A DNA stretch of 64,000 nt. Origin: Roseomonas populi (GTDB lineage: Bacteria; Pseudomonadota; Alphaproteobacteria; Acetobacterales; Acetobacteraceae). The notes under the pieces are model-generated. The model did not search any database and was not told the DNA's origin. It saw only the letters and a list, made by a program, of their open reading frames with translations. Both the position numbers and the translations under genes were made by a program. Positions within the stretch are counted from its first letter, which is position 1. Every line of letters begins with the position of its first letter. Shown here one piece after another: positions 56,133 through 64,000 of the stretch. Location of the stretch: contig NZ_JANJOU010000013.1 in assembly GCF_024594815.1 (NCBI RefSeq), forward strand, positions 1 to 64,000, in the 5' to 3' direction.

Positions 56133-56816
56133 ATGGCCGACTACGTCATCGCCCCGCCCGCGGTCGCCGCACTGCCCGTGCGCGGCGGCGGCCTCTTCCC
56201 CGTGCGCCGGATCTTCTGCGTGGGCCGCAACTACGCCGAGCACGCGCGCGAGATGGGCAGCGATCCCGACCGTGAGCCGCCCTTCTACTTCACCAAGCCG
56301 GCCGACGCGGTGGTGATCAACGGCGCCGACATGCCCTACCCCACCATGACGAAGGACCTACACCACGAGATGGAGCTGGTGGTCGCGATCGGCGTGGGCG
56401 GCAGCGACATCGCCGAGGCGGACGCGATGAATCACGTGTGGGGCTACTGCGCCGGCCTGGATATGACGCGCCGCGACCTGCAGGCCGAGGCCAAGAAGGG
56501 CGGCCGCCCCTGGGACATGGGCAAGGGCTTCGATCAGTCCGCCCCGATGGGCGAGCTGGTGCCGGCCGCCGGGATTGACGTGAGCAAGGGCAAGATCGAG
56601 CTGAAGGTGAATGGCCAGGTTCGCCAGACCTCTGATCTCTCGAAGCTGATCTGGTCCGTGCCGGAGGTGATCGCGAACCTCTCCCGCCTCGTGAAGCTCG
56701 CCCCCGGCGACCTGATCATGACGGGCACGCCTGAGAACGTGGCCGCCGTGCAGAAGGGCGACCTGCTGGAGGGCGTGGTCGAGGGCGTCGGCACCGTCAC
56801 CACCCGGATCGCCTGA
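56133..56816 (+). CDS. fumarylacetoacetate hydrolase family protein
   Basis: 227 residues. RRIFCVGRNYAEHAREMG, PPFYFTKPADAVV and HHEMELVVAIG with the metal-binding acidic residues (E in ELVV, later YCAGLDMTRRDLQ), and LIMTGTPENVAAV at the C-terminus, are the FAH/YcgM-like family blocks. Members hydrolyse acylpyruvates or decarboxylate oxaloacetate; the specific substrate cannot be told. A longer frame back to 56043 is not supported. xthA follows after 7 bases. Confidence 0.92.
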   Translation: MADYVIAPPAVAALPVRGGGLFPVRRIFCVGRNYAEHAREMGSDPDREPPFYFTKPADAVVINGADMPYPTMTKDLHHEMELVVAIGVGGSDIAEADAMNHVWGYCAGLDMTRRDLQAEAKKGGRPWDMGKGFDQSAPMGELVPAAGIDVSKGKIELKVNGQVRQTSDLSKLIWSVPEVIANLSRLVKLAPGDLIMTGTPENVAAVQKGDLLEGVVEGVGTVTTRIA

Positions 56817-56823
56817 TCCGCCC

Positions 56824-57654
56824 GTGACCGCACCGGCCGCGGTGGCCACGCCCCTGCGCGTGGCCACCTGGAACATCAACTCCGTCCGCCTGCGCGCGCC
56901 CCTGCTGCGGCAGGTGATGGACGAGCTCAACCCGGATGTCCTGTGCCTGCAGGAGACGAAAACCCCGGACGAGCACTTCCCGCACGAGGCGGCGGAAGCG
57001 CTGGGCTTCACCCATCGAATCATCACGGGGATGAAGGGCTACAACGGCGTCGCCGTCCTCTCCCGCCTGCCGCTCACGCGCATGCCGGATTGGCAGGACT
57101 GGTGCGGCAAGGGCGATTGCCGGCACCTCGGCGTGTCCGTCGATCTGCCGGGCGGGCCGATGGAGGTGCACAACTTCTACGTTCCCGCCGGCGGCGACGT
57201 GCCGGACCGGGGGGCGAACCCGAAATTCGCCCACAAGCTGGACTTCCTGGCGGAAGTGACGGCCTGGACCGCCGCGCGCGGCCCGGCGCGCCGTTCCGTT
57301 CTGGTCGGGGACCTGAACATCGCGCCGATGGAGCACGATGTCTGGAGCCACAAGCAGATGCTCGGCGTCGTTTCCCACACCCCGGTGGAGGTGGAGGCGA
57401 TGGGCCGCTGGATCGCGGCCGGGGGTTGGTACGACGCCCTTCGCCATTTCGTGCCGGCGGACCAGAAGCTCTACACATGGTGGTCCTACCGCGCGAAGGA
57501 CTGGCGCGCGGCGGATCGCGGCCGGCGCCTGGACCATGTCTGGGTCAGCCAGGATCTGGCGGGCGGGCTGCGGCGGCACGCGGTGCTGAAGGACGCGCGC
57601 GACTGGCCGCAGACGAGCGATCACGTGCCGGTGCTGATGGAGATCGTCGTCTAG
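56824..57654 (+). CDS. xthA: exodeoxyribonuclease III
   Basis: 276 residues from a GTG. The AP-endonuclease family blocks NINSVRLRAP, CLQETKTPDEHFP, GYNGVAVLSR, VGDLNIAPMEHDVW and the final TSDHVPVLMEI with Asp-His are all present. It repairs abasic sites and 3'-blocked ends. Probably co-transcribed with the FAH gene. Confidence 0.94.
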   Translation: MTAPAAVATPLRVATWNINSVRLRAPLLRQVMDELNPDVLCLQETKTPDEHFPHEAAEALGFTHRIITGMKGYNGVAVLSRLPLTRMPDWQDWCGKGDCRHLGVSVDLPGGPMEVHNFYVPAGGDVPDRGANPKFAHKLDFLAEVTAWTAARGPARRSVLVGDLNIAPMEHDVWSHKQMLGVVSHTPVEVEAMGRWIAAGGWYDALRHFVPADQKLYTWWSYRAKDWRAADRGRRLDHVWVSQDLAGGLRRHAVLKDARDWPQTSDHVPVLMEIVV

Positions 57655-57703
57655 GGCGGATCGCCCGGAGGAGGCTTGCACCTCCGGGCCCGAGAGCGGG
57701 CGT

Positions 57704-58186
57704 TCAGCCGCGGGGGGAGCCGGACGCGCCCGCCGCGGCCACCTTCGCCTGCAACGCCTCGATCGCCGAGATGATTTCTTCTGCCGGCTTGTTCAGATCG
57801 GCGGGCTCGTGCTGCCCCTGGACGCGCTGGGTGATGGTGCGGACCCTGCGCTCCGTCTCCTCGAACTCCGGCTGGTTGCGGTAGTCGGCGGGCGCGGCGC
57901 GGACGACACCCACCGCCTCCTGCATGGTGCGTAGCAGGTCCAGCCGGCCCGCCCGCTCCGAGTGCCCGCCCTCGGTGGCGGATTTCGTATCCGGGCGCTC
58001 GGCGGCGCTGCGAAGCTTCTCCACGACGGCCTGCAACTGTCTTCCATAGGTGGGCAGGTCCGGCGCCGGGGTGGAGTCGCCGGCCGGTGTGCCGCTGACC
58101 GGGCCGGCCTGCCCCACTGTCTGCGCCGGAAGCGCGGCCGGAACGCCCGCAAGGGCCAGGGCCACCATCACCGCCAAGCCGCGCAT
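57704..58186 (-). CDS. small exported protein of unknown function
   Basis: 160 residues. Signal peptide (RGLAVMVALALAGVPAALPA-Q), a Ser/Pro/Thr linker, then an amphipathic helical region with many charged residues (ERPDTKSATEGGHSERAGRL, RVQGQHEPADLNKPAEEI). Not recognised. The ATG at 58186 has GGAG 8 bases upstream; an in-frame GTG nine bases earlier overlaps the ribosome-binding site. It converges on xthA. Confidence 0.7.
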   Translation of the reverse strand: MRGLAVMVALALAGVPAALPAQTVGQAGPVSGTPAGDSTPAPDLPTYGRQLQAVVEKLRSAAERPDTKSATEGGHSERAGRLDLLRTMQEAVGVVRAAPADYRNQPEFEETERRVRTITQRVQGQHEPADLNKPAEEIISAIEALQAKVAAAGASGSPRG

Positions 58187-58428
58187 CGCCGCCACTCCTC
58201 AATCCCCAGGCGCGTGGGGAACGAGCGGCCTCTGGGCGGGGTTGCGAGGTCACGGCCGCCGTCGCCATCAGCGGCGCGCCGCGAAGGGCAACCGGCGATA
58301 GGTGTGCGTCATGCCCGGCTCAGGGCGCATCCCTGCTCTGCGGCGCGCCTATCCAAGACTTTCGGCTGCGGCAGTACCAAGCGGGCATCAGCCGGCCGGA
58401 AGGCCGCTTCCGGAGCGGAGATCCTCGG

Positions 58429-59739
58429 GTGGACACCAGCGAAATGACGCGCGGGGAGAAGGTGAAGGCCGTCTTCCGCGTCGCCTCGGGGAACTTCCTC
58501 GAGATGTATGATTTCATCGTCTACGGCTACTATGCGGCTGCGATCGGTGCGGCCTTCTTCCCCAGCCACAGCGAGTTCGCCACCCTGATGGCCTCCTTCG
58601 CCACCTTCGGCGTGGGCTTCCTGATGCGCCCGCTCGGCGGGCTGATCCTCGGCGCCTATATCGACCGCCACGGCCGCCGGGCCGGGCTGCTGATGACGCT
58701 GCTGCTGATGGGCCTGGGCACCCTCACCCTCGCCATCACCCCGGGCTACGCCACGATCGGCGTGCTGGCGCCGGTGATCGTGCTGCTCGGGCGCCTGCTG
58801 CAGGGCTTCTCGGCCGGCGCCGAGCTCGGCGGCGTCTCCGTCTACCTCGCGGAGATGGCCACGCCCGGGCACAAGGGCTTCTACGTCTCCTGGCAGTCCG
58901 GCAGCCAGCAGGTGGCGGTGATCTTCACCGCGCTGCTGGGCGTCGTGCTCGGCAGCCTCATCACCCCGGCGCAGATGGCGGACTGGGGCTGGCGCATCCC
59001 GCTGCTGATCGGGTGCTTCATCGTGCCGCTGCTGTTCTGGGTGCGCCGCTCCCTCGGCGAGACGGAGGAGTTCGCCCAGCGCGCCGCGCGGCAGGCGCGC
59101 CCGACGGCGGGGGCCATCTTCCGCTCCCTCGCGCAGAACTGGGGGCTGGTGGTGCTGGGAATGATGCTGGTCACGATGACCACCGTCTCCTTCTACCTCA
59201 TCACCGCCTATACCCCGACCTACGGCAAGCAGGTGCTGCACCTGGCCGGCAACGACGCGCTGGTCGTCACCCTCCTCGTCGGCGTCTCCAACCTGTTCTG
59301 GCTGCCGGTGGGCGGGGCGATCTCGGACCGGTTCGGGCGCTTTCCCGTGCTGGTCGGGTGCTGCGTGCTGGCGCTGCTGACCGCCTACCCCGCCATCTCC
59401 TGGCTGGTCGGCGCGCCTTCCTTCACCCGGCTGCTGGTCTCGCTGCTGTGGCTGTCCTTCATCTACGGCCTCTACAACGGCGCCATGGTCGTCTACCTGA
59501 CGGAAATCATGCCCGTGGAGGTCCGCACGGCCGGCTTCTCCCTGGCCTACAGCCTGGCCACTGCCATCTTCGGCGGCTTCACCCCGTTGATCTGCACCTG
59601 GCTGATCCATGTCACGGAGAACCGCGCCGTTCCCGGGCTGTGGCTGTCCTTCGCCGCGCTGCTGGGGCTGATCGCCACGCTCGCCGTGCGCCGCCGCGCG
59701 AGCGCGGCGGAACGGGCCGAGGGCGTGGTCGTCACCTGA
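58429..59739 (+). CDS. MFS transporter, metabolite:H+ symporter (citrate-like)
   Basis: 436 residues from a GTG preceded by GGAGCGGAG. Twelve membrane helices; SGNFLEMYDFIVYGYYAAAI, GFLMRPLGGLILGAYIDRHG and LQGFSAGAELGGVSVYLAEM are typical of the MHS family of dicarboxylate/tricarboxylate proton symporters, closest in style to citrate/tricarballylate carriers. The substrate is inferred, not shown. A strong inverted repeat follows its stop. Confidence 0.87.
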   Translation: MDTSEMTRGEKVKAVFRVASGNFLEMYDFIVYGYYAAAIGAAFFPSHSEFATLMASFATFGVGFLMRPLGGLILGAYIDRHGRRAGLLMTLLLMGLGTLTLAITPGYATIGVLAPVIVLLGRLLQGFSAGAELGGVSVYLAEMATPGHKGFYVSWQSGSQQVAVIFTALLGVVLGSLITPAQMADWGWRIPLLIGCFIVPLLFWVRRSLGETEEFAQRAARQARPTAGAIFRSLAQNWGLVVLGMMLVTMTTVSFYLITAYTPTYGKQVLHLAGNDALVVTLLVGVSNLFWLPVGGAISDRFGRFPVLVGCCVLALLTAYPAISWLVGAPSFTRLLVSLLWLSFIYGLYNGAMVVYLTEIMPVEVRTAGFSLAYSLATAIFGGFTPLICTWLIHVTENRAVPGLWLSFAALLGLIATLAVRRRASAAERAEGVVVT

Positions 59740-59752
59740 TGCCGGCGGGCGC

Positions 59753-59784
59753 GGGCGGCCTCCCCTTCGCGGGGGAGGCCGCCC
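59753..59784. terminator. bidirectional terminator-type inverted repeat
   Basis: Thirteen perfect base pairs (GGGCGGCCTCCCC with its complement) around a TTCGC-containing loop in the 58-base gap between two convergent genes. T-runs are lacking, so it could terminate both transcripts with rho help. Confidence 0.7.
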
Positions 59785-59797
59785 CGTCGCTACGTCC

Positions 59798-62476
<2,679 letters not shown>

Positions 62477-62486
62477 GACCTGTTCC

Positions 62487-64000
62487 TCAGCCTTCGATGC
62501 GGGCGATATCCGCCACTTCGTCCATCGCCGCACGGAGTAGCGCCAGCAAGCCTAGCCGGTTCCCGCGCAGCGAGCGATCCGGGTCGTTCACCGTCACCCG
62601 GTCGAAGAAGGCATCCACCGGGGCGCGGAGCGGTGCCAGCGCCGCCATGGCGCCCGCGAAATCCTCCCGCGACAGGGCGGCGCCCACTTCCGGGCGCGCG
62701 GCCTCTAGCGCCGCGGCCAGGGCCTTCTCCTCCGCCGCGCCGAGCAGGCCGGGGTCGATGGCGGGGGCATAGGCCCGGCCATCCTTCTTCTCCTCGATCC
62801 GCAGGATGTTGGCGGCGCGGCGATAGGCGGCCAGCAGGTCCGTCCCCGCCTCGGAGGACAGGAAGTCGCGCAGCGCGTCGGCGCGCGCCAGCAGCCGGTT
62901 CAGGTCGTCGTCGCCGGAGGTGCCGAAGGCCGCGGCCACGAGGTCATGGCGCAGACCCTCCGCCCGCATCTGCACCCGCAGGCGCTCCGCGAGGAACTCG
63001 ATCACGCCCTGGGCGAAGGCGGCGACCATCGGCGGGTGGGCCGAAGCGGCGGGCGGCGTCCAGCCGGCATTCATCCGCTCCGCCGCGACCGTCATGCCGA
63101 ATTCCGGCGTGGCGGTGCTGCCCTGGGCCATGGGATAGCCGAAGAAGGCCTCGGCCAACGCGTCGGCCAGCGGCAGGCGCAGCCCGTTCTCGCGGATGAT
63201 GCGGATCACGCCCAGCGCCGCGCGGCGCAGCGCGTAGGGATCGCCGGAACCGGTCGGGCGCTCATCCGCCGCGAAGAAGCCGGCCAACTGGTCCAGCTTG
63301 TCCGCCAGCGCCACGGCGACGGCGGTGGGCTCCGCGGGCACGGCATCTCCCGGGCCGAGCGGGCGGTAATGCGCGCCGACCGCCTCCGCCACGCGCGGGT
63401 CCTCGCCGGCGTGAAGCGCGTAGTAGCGGCCCATCACGCCCTGCAGCTCCGGGAACTCGCCCACCATGCCGGAGGCGAGGTCCGCCTTCGCCAGCCTCGC
63501 ACCGCGGGCGGCCAGATCGGGATCGGCGCCCACCATCGGCGCGATGTGGCGGGCCAGGCGCTCCAGCCGACGCACGCGGTCGCCCTGCGTGCCGAGCTTG
63601 GCGTGGAACACCACCGAATCGAGCTTGGGAAGGAACGATTCCAGGCTCTGCTTGCGGTCCAGGTCCCAGAAGAAGCGGGCGTCGGAAAGGCGGGCGCGCA
63701 GCACGCGCTCGTTCCCGCCCACGATGGCCGCGCCGCCATCCCTGGAGTCGATGTTCGCCACCAGCGCGAAGCGGGCAGCAGCCTCCCCGTTCGGGCGGCG
63801 CAGCGCGAAGTAGCGCTGGTTCACCCGCATGGTGGTCCGCATCAGCTCCGGCGGCAGGTCCATGAAGGCATCGTCGATCCGGCCCAGCAGGGGCACGGGC
63901 CATTCCACCAGCCCCGCCACCTCGGCCAGAAGGCCGCGGTCGGGCACCACCTCCAGCCCTTCGGCGGCGGCAAGGGCAGCGATGCCCTCCTCGATCATCC
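62487..64000 (-). CDS. glyS: glycine-tRNA ligase beta subunit, 5' end outside window
   Basis: The visible C-terminal 500 or so residues of the usual roughly 690. The family blocks [44 protein letters not shown]-like [28 protein letters not shown] and the C-terminal anticodon-binding part [11 protein letters not shown] are present. The frame runs through the right edge; the start and glyQ lie beyond it. Confidence 0.95.
   Translation of the reverse strand, partial: MIEEGIAALAAAEGLEVVPDRGLLAEVAGLVEWPVPLLGRIDDAFMDLPPELMRTTMRVNQRYFALRRPNGEAAARFALVANIDSRDGGAAIVGGNERVLRARLSDARFFWDLDRKQSLESFLPKLDSVVFHAKLGTQGDRVRRLERLARHIAPMVGADPDLAARGARLAKADLASGMVGEFPELQGVMGRYYALHAGEDPRVAEAVGAHYRPLGPGDAVPAEPTAVAVALADKLDQLAGFFAADERPTGSGDPYALRRAALGVIRIIRENGLRLPLADALAEAFFGYPMAQGSTATPEFGMTVAAERMNAGWTPPAASAHPPMVAAFAQGVIEFLAERLRVQMRAEGLRHDLVAAAFGTSGDDDLNRLLARADALRDFLSSEAGTDLLAAYRRAANILRIEEKKDGRAYAPAIDPGLLGAAEEKALAAALEAARPEVGAALSREDFAGAMAALAPLRAPVDAFFDRVTVNDPDRSLRGNRLGLLALLRAAMDEVADIARIEG

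Overview
The window is a continuous piece of chromosome from a high-GC alphaproteobacterium, most likely an acetic-acid-bacterium relative of the Roseomonas type (family Acetobacteraceae). This placement is inferred from overall coding style (G/C at almost every third codon position), an alphaproteobacterial hemC-hemD-Mic60-hemY cluster, a CarD regulator, an aa3 cytochrome oxidase cluster of mitochondrial type, and glyS followed by ppdK. No insertion sequence, prophage, CRISPR array or toxin system was seen. About 60 protein genes, one tRNA and several hairpins are supported.

Layout. 1-615: AT-richer non-coding DNA (possibly an rRNA-operon leader running off the left edge, or a tRNA-flanking integration zone) and tRNA-Thr(CGT). 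0.7-8.4 kb: haem synthesis (hemY, a Mic60/mitofilin homologue, hemD, hemC) divergent from tsaD-rlmJ-gpsA. 8.4-14.2 kb: an alginate-lyase-like secreted protein, a small helix-rich protein, ccmB and ccmA, divergent from aconitase acnA with its terminator. 14.3-25.2 kb: lipid kinase, phosphoesterase, bestrophin-like channel, MFS transporter, SUV3-type RNA helicase, S4 protein, large membrane protein, ferredoxin fdxA, and a CarD regulator with a long basic N-terminal tail. 25.2-32.2 kb: accessory metabolism (flavin-binding PPOX protein, DapA-like lyase, Rrf2 regulator, HSL-type esterase, royal-jelly-family protein, dienelactone hydrolase, TIGR03862-type flavoprotein).

32.2-37.0 kb: the sdhCDAB operon, with a recognisable promoter and two hairpins between sdhD and sdhA, then an aspartate-semialdehyde dehydrogenase homologue that lacks the catalytic cysteine. 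37.1-44.2 kb: chemoreceptor, DUF1489, then lipid A genes (DUF374 acyltransferase, waaA, lpxK) and a DUF2272 lipoprotein. 44.2-53.2 kb: TAXI binding protein, M32 carboxypeptidase, and the oxidase cluster surf1, ctaE, ctaG, a 50-residue membrane protein, ctaB, ctaD, ctaC, preceded by an ArsR regulator. 53.3-64 kb: hypothetical protein, lolA, a C26 amidohydrolase, a likely small RNA with a very strong terminator, a FAH-family hydrolase, xthA, a small exported protein, an MHS-type transporter, ppdK and the 3' part of glyS.

Together the genes mostly serve respiration and envelope building: haem synthesis, c-type cytochrome export, the TCA cycle (aconitase, succinate dehydrogenase), terminal oxidase assembly, and lipid A and lipoprotein trafficking. 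The most notable observations are a flavoprotein gene whose only plausible start is CTG, the Cys-less Asd homologue, an alginate-lyase-like protein with an altered catalytic tyrosine, the candidate small RNA at 55.8 kb, and the histone-H1-like tail on CarD.
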